DNA of 60,380 bases from Candidatus Acidiferrales bacterium (GCA_030037775.1 JASHQB010000003.1:1-60380), one strand, 5' to 3'; shown: positions 43,421 through 56,955, counted from the stretch's first letter. Notes: generated by a model not told the origin, from the letters alone. Program-made: numbers and translations.

Positions 43421-44282
43421 TCCTTCTTGGCATGTTGGATCTTTCTGAAACGCGCGATCCCCGTGCTGGTTCTGCAGGAGTTCGTAAAGAGGTGCGCATA
43501 CTGCTTGGCGCCCAAGGTGAGCCTCGAAGAGAAGAAAGCGCACCGGAAGAAGAGCGTATTCAAAACCGCGAAGACAACGGACAGCGACCTGAACAAGACT
43601 GCTGAACAACTCTTGGTGCAGTGCACGTCGGAGGTTCTGAAGGACATGAAGACTCTTGATGTTCTGAGGGAGTCGATAATCTAGGTAGTAGGCGGCGTAT
43701 GCCTGAGAGCGGAGGATCATCCTGGGCTGCGCAGTTTTCGCGGCTAATCCTTGCGTACAGCGCACTCGTGAACTTGCCATTCGTCTAACGTTTCTGTGGC
43801 CAGGAAGTTGCGACTCGTAACGCGGTCACGTACTTCCAACAAGGAAATTGCCGGCCCCGCTCAACATTTCCGAGCAAACCGTGCAACTCCGCGTTTCGAA
43901 TCCCCCGGCCAAGCATGGCGTGCGACGGCGTACCGAGCTTGTCGTCATGCGCATCCGGGAATCCCCGGCTCCGCAACTGAGTTTTGCTTGCCGTCTCCAT
44001 GCCGTTTTGATTAGAATTGACTCCTCTCCCAGCAAATCTGTCGGGCATTGGCCACAGGGCTCCCGAGTTGGAAGACCAATGGCAAGTCCAGCGTGAAAAT
44101 GGGCGTCGAGCAGTGTGCGTCCTTCCCGTTTAGGGAAAGGACTCCGGCGTGCGCCACCGTCTTTGCCCTGGCCATATGGCCAGTACCGGTACTTTTGGGG
44201 GATATTAGACAGCCGGAACGTACATTGCGGCAGTTCGTCAAACCTTGCTAAAGAATCTTGCTATGTCCCTTGGTCCAAGTCT
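43421..44282. other. Gene-poor junction, composition changes
   Basis: About 860 bases with only short, mutually overlapping frames on both strands, none with a recognised family or a clear ribosome site. No operator of the island type, no tRNA and no direct repeat was seen. To its right, codons become strongly C/G-ending; to its left lies the operator-rich island. It looks like a boundary between two genomic neighbourhoods. Promoter elements of the GT2 gene should lie at its right end. Confidence 0.4.
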
Positions 44283-46211
44283 ATGAATTTAGTGGCGCAA
44301 GCACCGCCACCGGCGCGGCCCGCGCCTAAGCGCGCTCTCAGGCCTGGAGCTCGCCTCTGGGCCATCCGTGCGCTCATCATCGTCACTGTCATTTTCACCA
44401 TTCGGTATTTCTACTGGCGCGCCACTTCGACCATGAATCCGGCCGCCAAGTGGTTCTTTTACATCTTCTTAGTCGCGGAGATGCTCAATTTCATCGAGGC
44501 CGCGCTTTTCTACATCACGACTTGGAAACCGACCAACCGTTCCCCCCGTCCGGTCATTCTCGGCCGCTCCGTGGATGTCTTCATAACCACCTACAACGAA
44601 CCGGTCAGCCTTCTTCGCGAGACCGTCCTCTGCACCGTTAGCATCGACTATCCCCACAAAACCTACGTCCTCGACGACGGCGACCGTCCCGAAGTCGCCG
44701 AACTGGCTCGCGAGCTCAATTGCGAATATATTGCTCGGAAAGATCGTACCGCCGCCAAGGCCGGCAATCTGAACAATGCTCTCCGCCAAACACAGGGCGA
44801 ATTCATTGTCACCCTGGATGCCGACCACGTGCCCATGCCCAGTCTCATCGGCGAGCTCATCGGCTTTTTTGACGATCCCAAGGTTGGCGTCGTCCAGACC
44901 ACTCAGGATTTCTACAATCTCGATTCCTTCCAGCATCGCACTCACGTTGAAAAGGAACGTGGCTGGCAGCAGCAGGAGCTTTTCTTCAGCGTCATTCAAC
45001 CCGGGAAGGATGGCTACAACGCCACGTTCTACTGCGGGAGTCCCGCCATGTTGCGCCGCGCCGCGCTGGACGAAATCGGAGGCTTCGCCACCGAAAGCAT
45101 TACCGAGGACATGCACACCGGCCTGCGCCTGCAGAAAAAGGGCTGGAGAGTCGAATACTACAATCACACCATCGCTCGCGGCCTGGCTCCGCAAACCTAT
45201 CGCGGTTTCGCCACCCAGTGGAATCGCTGGGGACAGGGCGCCATGCAAGTCCTGCGCAAGGAAAATCCGCTCTTCGGCCGCGGCCTGACTTTCGGCCAGC
45301 GCCTGAACTATTTCGCTTCTTTCTACTTCTATTGGATGAGTTTTCAAAAGTTCATTTATATCGCCACGCCAATTTTTTGCTTGATCGCCGGCATCTTCCC
45401 GCTAATCGCAGTCCCGAAAATATTTGCTATCTATTTCCTTCCCTATTTTCTTCTGAACATCTTCTCTACCGCCTCTCTACAGGGCGGTTTCGGAGGTTTC
45501 TGGCTCAGCGAGGAATTCAATCTCATCAAGATGCCTGTCTTAATGGCCACCAGCGCCGGCTTTTTCCGAAAGGAGGTTCCCTTTAAAGTGACGCCGAAGG
45601 CGCGCGACACCTCCGCGCGCTGGACCGAAGTATGGCTGCAGAGCTTGCTTTTGATCGGCGTGCTGACAGCGCTCGGGTTCGGTTCCTGGAAAATCGCTCA
45701 TACCACGCCCGAGGGGTATTACTTCTGGGCGCTCGTCGTGAACATCATCTGTGCGATTTTCTATATTTTTCTCCTTGTGCCGGTCGTCTGGCGCGCCTTT
45801 CGCCATAAGGAGTTGCGCGCGTCGTATCGCTTCCCCAGCCACCTTGACGTTCCCGTGCTGTTTGGCTACAACGCCGAGGCCGGCGGTAATATCGTCGGGC
45901 GCGGTTTTGCCCGCAATCTCAATCGCAATGGATTTTCGATCACTCAGAAGGACGTCGTTCCCTTGGGAACCATCTTGGCGGTCGAGTTGAGCTTGCCCAT
46001 CAAGACCATCCATGCGCACGCCCGTGTCGTCAGGACCGTTGAGTTCTTCAAGGGAGAGAACAAGCGGGTTTCGAGCGGCCTTGTATTTGAGCAGATTGAC
46101 CCTGTCGACCAGGATGCCATCTCCAAACATTTGTTCTGGGAAGTCGCGCCCCGCCACGGCCACATTCTGCGGATGACCCGCCGCAGCCAAGCCCGGGGAG
46201 CACAGACGTGA
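44283..46211 (+). CDS. Cellulose synthase-like GT2 with PilZ domain (BcsA-like)
   Basis: Two N-terminal helices (about 25-75) precede a family-2 glycosyltransferase core with D-D-G (LDDGDRP), D-A-D (TLDADHVP), T-E-D (SITEDMHTG) and Q-x2-R-W (QWNRWG), then several membrane helices. The C-terminus (about 540-625) is a PilZ-like domain (RFPSHLDVPV, then NLNRNGFSIT), implying control by cyclic-di-GMP, although the second motif is not the classical D/N-x-S-x2-G. It should polymerise and export a beta-glucan. ATG 44283 follows a frame open to 44115. Its stop overlaps the next start as GTGA. Confidence 0.9.
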   Translation: MNLVAQAPPPARPAPKRALRPGARLWAIRALIIVTVIFTIRYFYWRATSTMNPAAKWFFYIFLVAEMLNFIEAALFYITTWKPTNRSPRPVILGRSVDVFITTYNEPVSLLRETVLCTVSIDYPHKTYVLDDGDRPEVAELARELNCEYIARKDRTAAKAGNLNNALRQTQGEFIVTLDADHVPMPSLIGELIGFFDDPKVGVVQTTQDFYNLDSFQHRTHVEKERGWQQQELFFSVIQPGKDGYNATFYCGSPAMLRRAALDEIGGFATESITEDMHTGLRLQKKGWRVEYYNHTIARGLAPQTYRGFATQWNRWGQGAMQVLRKENPLFGRGLTFGQRLNYFASFYFYWMSFQKFIYIATPIFCLIAGIFPLIAVPKIFAIYFLPYFLLNIFSTASLQGGFGGFWLSEEFNLIKMPVLMATSAGFFRKEVPFKVTPKARDTSARWTEVWLQSLLLIGVLTALGFGSWKIAHTTPEGYYFWALVVNIICAIFYIFLLVPVVWRAFRHKELRASYRFPSHLDVPVLFGYNAEAGGNIVGRGFARNLNRNGFSITQKDVVPLGTILAVELSLPIKTIHAHARVVRTVEFFKGENKRVSSGLVFEQIDPVDQDAISKHLFWEVAPRHGHILRMTRRSQARGAQT

Positions 46212-48085
46212 AGCGCTTCGCCGTCCTCGCTGCACTGGTTTTCAGCCTGAGCTTGCTGCCCGTCGGCCGCGCCAGCACCACGCCGCAAAGCCCCACTCTC
46301 GATGAGGCTAAAGCTCAGGCTACGGCCGGGAATCTCGACCAAGCGGGGCAGCGTTTTCAGCAGATCCTGAAGGCAGACCCCGATAACGTCGTCGCTCTGC
46401 GCGGCTTGGTCGACGCGCTCGTCGCTGAAGGGCACTGGCGAGACGCCGTCGCCCCGCTCCAGCATCTCAACCAGCTCCAGCCCAACGACGCCGCTCGCGC
46501 GTTTCAACTCGGCCAGATGGAAAGTTGGCAGACCGGCCATCGCGACCAGGCTCTAGCCCTCCTGAAGCGCGCCACCGAGCTCGACCCTTCGAATCTCCCA
46601 TATCAGAAATACTATGCTCAGGTGCTCAGTTGGAATCCCGCCACTCGCCCTGACGCCATCAGAGTTTTTCAGCAAGCCCTTCGCGAGTCCCCCAGCGACA
46701 CGGACTTGCTGATGGCCTATGCCGAAATGCTTTCCTGGAGTCGCGCCACGCGTGCCGAGGCCATGGATTGCTACAAAAAGGCTCTCGCCCAAGACCCCCA
46801 TAATGTGCGCGCTCTTGCCGGCGAAGCGCAGTTGCTTTCCTGGAGCGGCCACTCCTCGCAGGCCATGGGCATTTATTCGCAAATTTTGTCCTTCGACCCC
46901 AATAACGTCGCCGCTCTTCGTGGAGAAGCGCAGATTTACGGCTGGCGCGGAGATTATCGCCAAGCCCTTAATCTCGCGCAGCAGGCCCACGCGCTCGACG
47001 GCAGCGATCCCGCGGCCACTCTTGAGCTTGCCCAAGCCAACTACGATATGGGACATTACGCGGAAGCAAAAAGCGATTTGGCTCAGGTCGCGGGTATGGA
47101 TACGCCGGACTACATCAACCTCAAGCGCGAAGTCGATCACGCCCTCGGCACTTACGTCGAGCTCGGATACGCTTTGCGCCGCGACGGCGAGCTCCTCGAC
47201 TACGACTCTGCCGATGCAGTCGTCTCCACTCCTCTGGGTTCGCAAAATCGTCTGACCGCGCTATATCAGCCCTTCCGCTATCGCACCACCGGCGGGGACT
47301 TCGACTCCAATTACTATGCGCTGATGCTCGATTCGCAGCCATCGGACACCGTCGCCACCCATCTGCAATTCGCCGGTCGCACCTATCCAGGCGTTCCTTC
47401 GCAACTCGAAGGCGCCTTCGACACCACCTTCACTGTGCGCCCCTCGTTCAAGCTCCAGATGGGATTCGATCGCGAGTCCGATCAGGAAACTCTCGTCTCG
47501 ACTCTTGGCGCCGATGTGGACGGAATTTTCGTCGGGCAGGTCGAAACCAATCTCGCCACCATCGGCGGCAGCTATTCCAATTCCCAGCATCATTACGACG
47601 CATCGTTGAGCTACACCGACGGCGTCTACACCGGCCAGAATCTCGCCTCCAACCGCCGCTGGGGCTTTGACGGCAACCTGGGCAAGTCCGTCCGCGGCGA
47701 CCATCCCTACATTCGCATCGGCTACGGCTTCAGCTACGTCAGTTTCGATCACGACGCGGAATTCGCGCCCGCGGACGGCCAGCCGCCCCGCGTCACTGGC
47801 GGCTATTACAGTCCCACCGAATACCTGCTGAACTACGGCCAGTTGCTCTTTTCCGGCAATTTCGGCTCGCATGCCAAGTGGGATCTGGGTGGATTTGCCG
47901 GCATGCAAAACGCGCAAACGTTCTACACTTCGTTTTCAACGTTCCAATTCGCGTCCACGTTTTCCACCCATCTCACTTGGACCATGACCACCAACAACGA
48001 GCTGCGCCTCGGCTACGATTATCTGAACACCTACAACGCCTTCCATCGCCATCTGTTTTTTGTATCTTGGCGGCATTACTTCTAG
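46208..48085 (+). CDS. TPR/outer-membrane beta-barrel protein (BcsC/PgaA-like exporter)
   Basis: A signal peptide (MKRFAVLAALVFSLSLLPVGRAS) is followed by about seven TPR repeats (residues 30-310; the motif DPDNVVALRGL recurs as DPSNLPYQKY, DPHNVRALAG and DPNNVAALRG). The C-terminal half (about 320-625) has the alternating pattern of a beta-barrel ending in W-R-H-Y-F, with a terminal Phe typical of outer-membrane proteins. This is the layout of BcsC or PgaA, which carry polysaccharide across the periplasm and outer membrane. GTG 46208 overlaps the GT2 stop, so the two are translationally coupled. Confidence 0.88.
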   Translation: MKRFAVLAALVFSLSLLPVGRASTTPQSPTLDEAKAQATAGNLDQAGQRFQQILKADPDNVVALRGLVDALVAEGHWRDAVAPLQHLNQLQPNDAARAFQLGQMESWQTGHRDQALALLKRATELDPSNLPYQKYYAQVLSWNPATRPDAIRVFQQALRESPSDTDLLMAYAEMLSWSRATRAEAMDCYKKALAQDPHNVRALAGEAQLLSWSGHSSQAMGIYSQILSFDPNNVAALRGEAQIYGWRGDYRQALNLAQQAHALDGSDPAATLELAQANYDMGHYAEAKSDLAQVAGMDTPDYINLKREVDHALGTYVELGYALRRDGELLDYDSADAVVSTPLGSQNRLTALYQPFRYRTTGGDFDSNYYALMLDSQPSDTVATHLQFAGRTYPGVPSQLEGAFDTTFTVRPSFKLQMGFDRESDQETLVSTLGADVDGIFVGQVETNLATIGGSYSNSQHHYDASLSYTDGVYTGQNLASNRRWGFDGNLGKSVRGDHPYIRIGYGFSYVSFDHDAEFAPADGQPPRVTGGYYSPTEYLLNYGQLLFSGNFGSHAKWDLGGFAGMQNAQTFYTSFSTFQFASTFSTHLTWTMTTNNELRLGYDYLNTYNAFHRHLFFVSWRHYF

Positions 48086-48086
48086 C

Positions 48087-49982
48087 GTGCCTACTTCAAG
48101 CCTTTTCTCGCCGCAAGAACCGCGCGGCAGGCATTCATTCGTCGCGCCCGCACCGCGTCGCTTCCCGTCCTACCTCGACCCATCATTTATTTGGAGCTCC
48201 CTGCGCGCACTTCAATGGCCGCTCTTGGCCATCGTCGCCGTCGCCTGGTATCTCCGTGCGCGCGATCCTCACTATTCCAGCGCCTACATGGACGAATCCA
48301 TATACGTCCTCTATGGCCGCATGTTTCTCTCGCGTCATTTCCAGCCGCCCATCGACCATCCCCTGAATTTCAGTTTCGGCTGGTATCTCTGGCCGATGCT
48401 CGCCGCCGGAGCCGATCGCATCGCCGGTTTGGTCGGCGTTCGCGAGCTCGCAGCCGCCATGGGTGCGGGCATCGTCTACGCCGTCTGCGGTTTCGCCAGG
48501 CGTCTTTTTTCTCCCGCCGTGGGTCTCGCTTCGGCTCTCCTATTTGCTTTCCTCGGCCCCGCCATCCTCGTTTCGCGCATCGCCACTCGCGACTCCGGGT
48601 CGCTCTTCTTTTTTGGCGTAGGCCTCTGGCTCTTCGTCCGCGCCTGGCAAAAAGAAAAAGAACGATCTTGGTCCGCGTGGTTTGCCGCGGCTCTTTTCCT
48701 GTTCGCCGCATTTCTCTGCAAATATCTGGTCGCCATCTATTTTCCGTTTCTGGTGATCTTGAGTCTTCTCAAGGGCCGCCGTGCCATTCTTGGTTTTTTC
48801 CTGCCTCTCGTTGCTCTGTGCGCCGCCTATGCGGCCTATTACCGCGAAGCCCTCCACGCACTTCTGCGCTATGGCAGCGCCTATGGTTCGCTGAAAGCCC
48901 CCGCTGCGGATGCCTTGGAAATCTATTTCACCCATCGCTTGGATTTTTGGATTCTCGCCGTGCTCGCGCTCGCTGCCTGGTTTTCCTATGCCGAAGTCGG
49001 CCGCGCGAAACTTGGCGTGGTCTGGTTTGGCGCGGCCGTCATGCCGCTCTTCCAACTCGTCTCCCGCGCCGACTACGACTACTGGAAACACGTCAACTAC
49101 GCACTCCTCTTTCTCGTTCCCCTCGCCATGCAGGGCCTGCTGTCCCTCCTGCGCCGCACCGGCTCCGTGTCGTACAAGGTGGCCGGTCCGGTGGTCGTCA
49201 CTTGCCTTGCGGTCGGCCTTGGTTGGGTAGGCAACGCCTGGCACATTGACCAATTCGTGTTTTGGCCCAACACCGAGCCCGTCGTTGCCTATTTCCAGGG
49301 CCGTCTTGCAACGTCAGCCCGCGTCCTGGTCGATGACACGGTCCTGCGTTACTATTTCTCTCCGCCGCTCCACCAATGGCAGATCGTTGATCCCTTCTAC
49401 TTCCGTTACGGAGCCGCTACCGGCGCGCCCGCCTATTCCGCTGCCGTCGCTGATGGCTCATTCGACTACATCGTCCTCGATGGCGGCATTGGCGACGACG
49501 CCAAGCAGATGGCCGACGCCATCGCCCCGCAACTTTCCGCGCGCTACATTCTCCGCGTCAGCATGCCCGACGCGACCCTCGGCCAGCACATCCAAATCTA
49601 CGAGCGCCAAAACCCTCCCGCCGTTCCTGCTCCGGTCCCAGTTGCTCGCATTGAAATCGTCACGCCCTCGTCAAACGCCGTCATCCAAACCGACCACACC
49701 GCCACCATCCTTCACGCCAGCGTCGAGGACATCGCTCCCGGCGACTACGTCCTTGCGGATGTCTTCACCAATCGTTGGTATCCGCAGACCGGCAAATTAC
49801 GCCCCGGCGCGCCCGATGGCGATTTGACCGCCACCATTTATCTCGCTGGGGAAGGCCGCGAGCAGTGTTACCACATTGTCCGCGTACGTCTCTTCGATCC
49901 CTCCGGCGGCCTGATTGACTCCGCCCTGAGCTTCAACGTCGCCCGCGCCAACGCCGGCGGCTCCGCGCCGGCCTGCCGTTAA
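48087..49982 (+). CDS. GT39-like polytopic membrane glycosyltransferase
   Basis: About 10-11 hydrophobic helices follow a soluble N-terminus. The D-E motif after the first helix (YMDESIYVLYGR) and the topology match ArnT/PMT-type lipid-linked sugar transferases of the GT39/GT83 clan. A C-terminal soluble domain (about 390-630) ends in a beta-sandwich-like region. The substrate is not known; linkage to the GT2-TPR pair suggests modification of the same polymer. Start is uncertain: GTG 48087 just follows the preceding stop, and an earlier TTG overlaps it. No good ribosome site is visible. Confidence 0.8.
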   Translation: MPTSSLFSPQEPRGRHSFVAPAPRRFPSYLDPSFIWSSLRALQWPLLAIVAVAWYLRARDPHYSSAYMDESIYVLYGRMFLSRHFQPPIDHPLNFSFGWYLWPMLAAGADRIAGLVGVRELAAAMGAGIVYAVCGFARRLFSPAVGLASALLFAFLGPAILVSRIATRDSGSLFFFGVGLWLFVRAWQKEKERSWSAWFAAALFLFAAFLCKYLVAIYFPFLVILSLLKGRRAILGFFLPLVALCAAYAAYYREALHALLRYGSAYGSLKAPAADALEIYFTHRLDFWILAVLALAAWFSYAEVGRAKLGVVWFGAAVMPLFQLVSRADYDYWKHVNYALLFLVPLAMQGLLSLLRRTGSVSYKVAGPVVVTCLAVGLGWVGNAWHIDQFVFWPNTEPVVAYFQGRLATSARVLVDDTVLRYYFSPPLHQWQIVDPFYFRYGAATGAPAYSAAVADGSFDYIVLDGGIGDDAKQMADAIAPQLSARYILRVSMPDATLGQHIQIYERQNPPAVPAPVPVARIEIVTPSSNAVIQTDHTATILHASVEDIAPGDYVLADVFTNRWYPQTGKLRPGAPDGDLTATIYLAGEGREQCYHIVRVRLFDPSGGLIDSALSFNVARANAGGSAPACR

Positions 49983-50105
49983 ACCCAATCCATAGCCCTT
50001 CGCAGCCCTGCTCGTGCCGCTCAATGCACGCTCCCCGCGCGCTGCTTTGCCGCATGCTATCCTTGAAGCAGCCGCATCTGGCGTGCATCCAATTGCGTAG
50101 GGGGC

Positions 50106-53822
<3,717 letters not shown>

Positions 53823-53852
53823 GGCTTTTCGCAATCGGAGAGGTAACTCGAC

Positions 53853-54107
53853 ATGATCGCCCGCATGTGGCATGGAAGGGTTCCCGTTTCAAAATCGGAT
53901 CAGTACCTGAAACTAATGCGAACCGTCGCCATACCGGACTACAAATCCACGCCCGGCAATCGAGGCGCCTTCGCATTGCGGGAAATTCAACGTGACGTCG
54001 CGCATTTTGTGATGCTCACGTTTTGGGAAGCGCGCGAAGCCATCACGCAATTTGCCGGAAATAACATGGAAGCCGCAAAGTATTACGAGCTGTACGACAA
54101 CGAGTAG
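53853..54107 (+). CDS. Small antibiotic-monooxygenase-like (ABM fold) protein
   Basis: The 84 residues match the start of dimeric alpha/beta-barrel proteins: IARMWHGRVPVSKSDQYLKL, IPDYKSTPGNRGAFAL and FVMLTFWEAREAITQFAG. Relatives run to about 100 residues with a central FLLE segment before the last HYEVYD strand. Here AAKYYELYDNE joins the two ends directly, suggesting an internal deletion of about 15-20 residues. GGAGAGGTAAC precedes the ATG. Function is unknown; heme or quinone oxidation is known for the fold. Confidence 0.7.
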   Translation: MIARMWHGRVPVSKSDQYLKLMRTVAIPDYKSTPGNRGAFALREIQRDVAHFVMLTFWEAREAITQFAGNNMEAAKYYELYDNE

Positions 54108-54181
54108 CGCAAACCTTGTCTCGTTCAAGGTCTGCAGTTTTTCATTTCTGACCGTGCTCGCGCTAAGATAGTGCGCACCTC

Positions 54182-55543
54182 ATGACCACTTTCTTCATCC
54201 AAAACTTTGGCTGCCGCGCCACGCAAGCCGATGCCGACGCAATTCGCCACAGCCTCCACGCTCAGGGCTCTATCGCAGCGGAATCCGACACCTCTGCCGA
54301 CCTCGTCGTGCTCAACACCTGCACCGTCACCGCCGCCGCAGACGCCGAAGCTCGCGAATCCATTCGCCGCATCCACCGCCAAAATCCCGCCGCGCGCATC
54401 ATCGCTACCGGATGCTACGCGCAGCGTGCTCCCGAAGAACTCGCCGCGCTTCCCGGCGTCTCCTGGGTCGTCGGTAATTCCCATCAGCACGCCATCGCTT
54501 CGCTCGCCAATAATCACGCCAATTTCGTTCCTCTCTCCGCCGTTTCTGCCAACACGCCCGCCCCGTCCCCCATCCTGCGAGAAGAAATGTCCGCGCTCGT
54601 TCCGCCCATTGCTTCTCCGCATCATCTCGACGATTCACCTGATGATCTGCATGACGATCTTCTCGTCGCCTCGCGTACTCGCCCCACTCTCAAAGTCCAA
54701 GATGGATGCAACCATCGCTGCGCCTACTGCGTGATTCCTCTCGTCCGTGGCCGCAGCCGTAGCATGCAACCCGCGACTGTAATCGGCGAAATCCATCGCC
54801 TCGTCGCAGCTGGCGCTCAGGAAATCGTCTTGAGCGGCATCGACCTCGGCAATTACGGCCGCGACCTCACACCGCGAGTTTCTCTCCACGCGCTCGTCCG
54901 CCGCATCATCGATGAAACAAATCTCATGAGCTTGCGCCTCAGTTCCATCGAACCCATCGACATCACTCAGGATTTCATCTCCCTCGTCGCGCGCGAGCTG
55001 CGCATCGCGCCGCATTTCCATCTGCCTCTCCAATCCGGCTCCGACCGCATTCTTCGCGCTATGCATCGCTGGTATCGCGCCGCGCATTACGCACGCCGCG
55101 TCGAACTCATTCGCGAAACTGTGCCGCATGCCGCCATCGGCGCCGACGTTATCGTTGGCTTCCCGGGTGAAACCGCCGAAGACCATGCCGCCACCACGAA
55201 TTTCATCGCTGGCCTGCCCCTCAGCTATCTCCACGTTTTTTCTTTTTCTCCGCGACCCGGCATCGAAGCCGCAAATCTTCCCGGCCAAGTCCCCAGGCAC
55301 GTTATTCACGAACGCGCCCGTGAACTCCGCACACTCGCGCAACAAAAATCTCAGCAATTCCACATTTCGCAACAAGGCAGGAAAACTCGCGTCCTCACCC
55401 TCGATCGCCGTGGCGCCGACTGGACGGGCGCTATCTCCGGCAATTATTTGAACATGCGCGTGGCCGGCTCCTGGCCGCGCAATCGCTGGCTCGAAGTCGT
55501 CATTCCCGCAAACGAAACATCCGTCGCTTCCGTCACCGGCTAA
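54182..55543 (+). CDS. mtaB: tRNA t6A37 methylthiotransferase MtaB
   Basis: An N-terminal UPF0004 domain has three Cys (FGCRATQADAD, LNTCTVT, GCYAQR). A radical-SAM domain has C-x3-C-x2-C (DGCNHRCAYCVIPLVRGRSRS), and the C-terminal TRAM-like part is short. The enzyme adds methylthio to t6A37 of tRNA using two Fe-S clusters. The 453-residue length is usual. Its stop overlaps the stop of the convergent acpS gene by two to three bases. Confidence 0.93.
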   Translation: MTTFFIQNFGCRATQADADAIRHSLHAQGSIAAESDTSADLVVLNTCTVTAAADAEARESIRRIHRQNPAARIIATGCYAQRAPEELAALPGVSWVVGNSHQHAIASLANNHANFVPLSAVSANTPAPSPILREEMSALVPPIASPHHLDDSPDDLHDDLLVASRTRPTLKVQDGCNHRCAYCVIPLVRGRSRSMQPATVIGEIHRLVAAGAQEIVLSGIDLGNYGRDLTPRVSLHALVRRIIDETNLMSLRLSSIEPIDITQDFISLVARELRIAPHFHLPLQSGSDRILRAMHRWYRAAHYARRVELIRETVPHAAIGADVIVGFPGETAEDHAATTNFIAGLPLSYLHVFSFSPRPGIEAANLPGQVPRHVIHERARELRTLAQQKSQQFHISQQGRKTRVLTLDRRGADWTGAISGNYLNMRVAGSWPRNRWLEVVIPANETSVASVTG

Positions 55544-55917
55544 TCTTCCAAAATCACCTGCGCAAACGCCACATTCCCGCTATGCGTTATCGACAAATGA
55601 CAATGCCGCGCGCCCAATCGCGCCGCGTGCTCCGCCGCTTTCCCCGCGAAGTGAATCCCCGGCTTGCCGCTCGGCTCATTTCGCACTTCAATGTCCCGCC
55701 ATCGAACGCCGCGCCGCCATCCCGTCCCCAGCGCCTTCATCGCCGCTTCTTTCGCGGCAAATCGTGCCGCATAGCGCTCAAATTTCGACTTATGCCGCTC
55801 GCAGTACCGGATTTCCGTCTCGGTGAACAGGCGCTCCAGAAACGCTCGCCCGAAACGCGCAACTGCCGCTTCAATGCGGTCGATCTCCGCAATGTCCGCG
55901 CCCATTCCAACGATCAT
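55540..55917 (-). CDS. acpS: Holo-[acyl-carrier-protein] synthase AcpS
   Basis: The 125 residues contain the two family motifs: G-M-G-A-D-I-A-E-I-D-R-I at the N-terminus (metal-binding Asp) and F-A-A-K-E-A-A-M-K-A-L near residue 53. The closing HCHLSITHSGNVAFAQVI is also typical. It transfers 4'-phosphopantetheine from CoA to acyl carrier protein. ATG 55917 is chosen by family length; an upstream ATG at 55953 is in frame but lacks a ribosome site. It is divergent from pgeF and convergent with mtaB. Confidence 0.92.
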   Translation of the reverse strand: MIVGMGADIAEIDRIEAAVARFGRAFLERLFTETEIRYCERHKSKFERYAARFAAKEAAMKALGTGWRRGVRWRDIEVRNEPSGKPGIHFAGKAAEHAARLGARHCHLSITHSGNVAFAQVILED

Positions 55918-55986
55918 CTCTTCGCGCCTCGCTCGCGCAATCTGCGCGTGCATTATAATGGGAAAGGTTAGGGATTCGGAGCCAGT

Positions 55987-56955
55987 GTGCCAGTCGCCAA
56001 GATAAAATCGAAAGTCGCACCTCGCCGCGCAGCCGCAAAGAGCACTTCGTCGCCTTGGCATCTGCGAAAAGCCGCTGACCTGCAAATTCTCGAACTCATT
56101 CCGTTCACCAAATTCGACTGGCTCGTTCACGGATTCAGCACGCGCCCCGGCGGCGTCAGCGTTCTCGAATCGCAGCCGCCGGGCCGCCCGCGCGCCGAAA
56201 AAGTCTTGAACCTCGGCTACACCGATTGGGATCGCCGCGAACGTGTCGACGAAAACCGCCGCCATTTCACAAAAGCGCTTGGCCAAGCGGAAACGCCTCT
56301 GGTCACCTTGCAACAGATTCACTCGGACGTCTCTCACGTGGTCTTGCACCCGCTCGCACAGCCCCCGAAAGGTGACGCTGCCGCCACTTCCTCGCCCGGC
56401 CTGCTCCTCGCCATCCAAACCGCCGACTGCATTCCCATCTTGCTCGTTGACCCGCGCCATCGCGCCGTAGCCGCCATCCATGCAGGATGGCGCGGCACTC
56501 GCGCGCGCATCGCCGCAAAGACACTCGGCCGCATGCAAATGGAATTTTCCACCCGCCCCGCCGACGTCCTCGCCGCCATCGGCCCCGGCATCAGCCAGTG
56601 CTGCTACGAAGTCGGCCCCGACGTTGTGAAGGAATTCGCCGCGCAATTTCCGCAGGCAAGATCGTGGTTCGAAGGCCCCTTTGATGCCCTCGCTTCCGGC
56701 GAAGATCCCAATCCGCTCCCGTGGCTCACCATGATGCCTCCCGGCCACGAGCCGCCTCCGCCTCGCTGCTATCTCGACCTCAAGGCCGCCAATGCCGCTA
56801 TGCTTTCAGACGCAGGCGTTTCGCCGAAAAACATCTTCGTCTCCGATCTCTGCACTTCCTGCCGCCCCGATCTCTTCTTCAGCTACCGCCGCGAACATTT
56901 CACCGGCCGTCTCCTCTCCACCATCGCAATCGTCGAAAACGCCGCTCAGGACTAA
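55987..56955 (+). CDS. pgeF: Peptidoglycan editing factor PgeF (laccase domain, YfiH)
   Basis: This carries the Cu/Zn-binding residues of the YfiH family: His in L-Q-Q-I-H-S-D, Cys in Q-T-A-D-C-I-P-I and His in A-I-H-A-G-W-R-G. The later GISQCCYEVGPDV and FVSDLCTSC are also typical. Members cleave wrongly incorporated L-Ser from UDP-MurNAc precursors and show purine nucleosidase-type activities. The start is GTG 55987, giving 322 residues; the first 25-35 residues are a basic extension beyond the usual length. Confidence 0.9.
   Translation: MPVAKIKSKVAPRRAAAKSTSSPWHLRKAADLQILELIPFTKFDWLVHGFSTRPGGVSVLESQPPGRPRAEKVLNLGYTDWDRRERVDENRRHFTKALGQAETPLVTLQQIHSDVSHVVLHPLAQPPKGDAAATSSPGLLLAIQTADCIPILLVDPRHRAVAAIHAGWRGTRARIAAKTLGRMQMEFSTRPADVLAAIGPGISQCCYEVGPDVVKEFAAQFPQARSWFEGPFDALASGEDPNPLPWLTMMPPGHEPPPPRCYLDLKAANAAMLSDAGVSPKNIFVSDLCTSCRPDLFFSYRREHFTGRLLSTIAIVENAAQD

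Noticed and set aside
43885-43912. tRNA-like T-loop (TTTCGAATCCC)
   Set aside because: The flanking bases do not form a T-stem, and no acceptor or anticodon arm can be drawn around it.
49983-50105. Possible cobalamin or SAM riboswitch before metH
   Set aside because: Only about 120 bases, with no B12-box-like sequence or clear multi-stem structure.
54000-54030. GTGATGCTCAC palindrome in the ABM-like gene
   Set aside because: Spacer is 3 rather than 6 bases and it lies within coding sequence.
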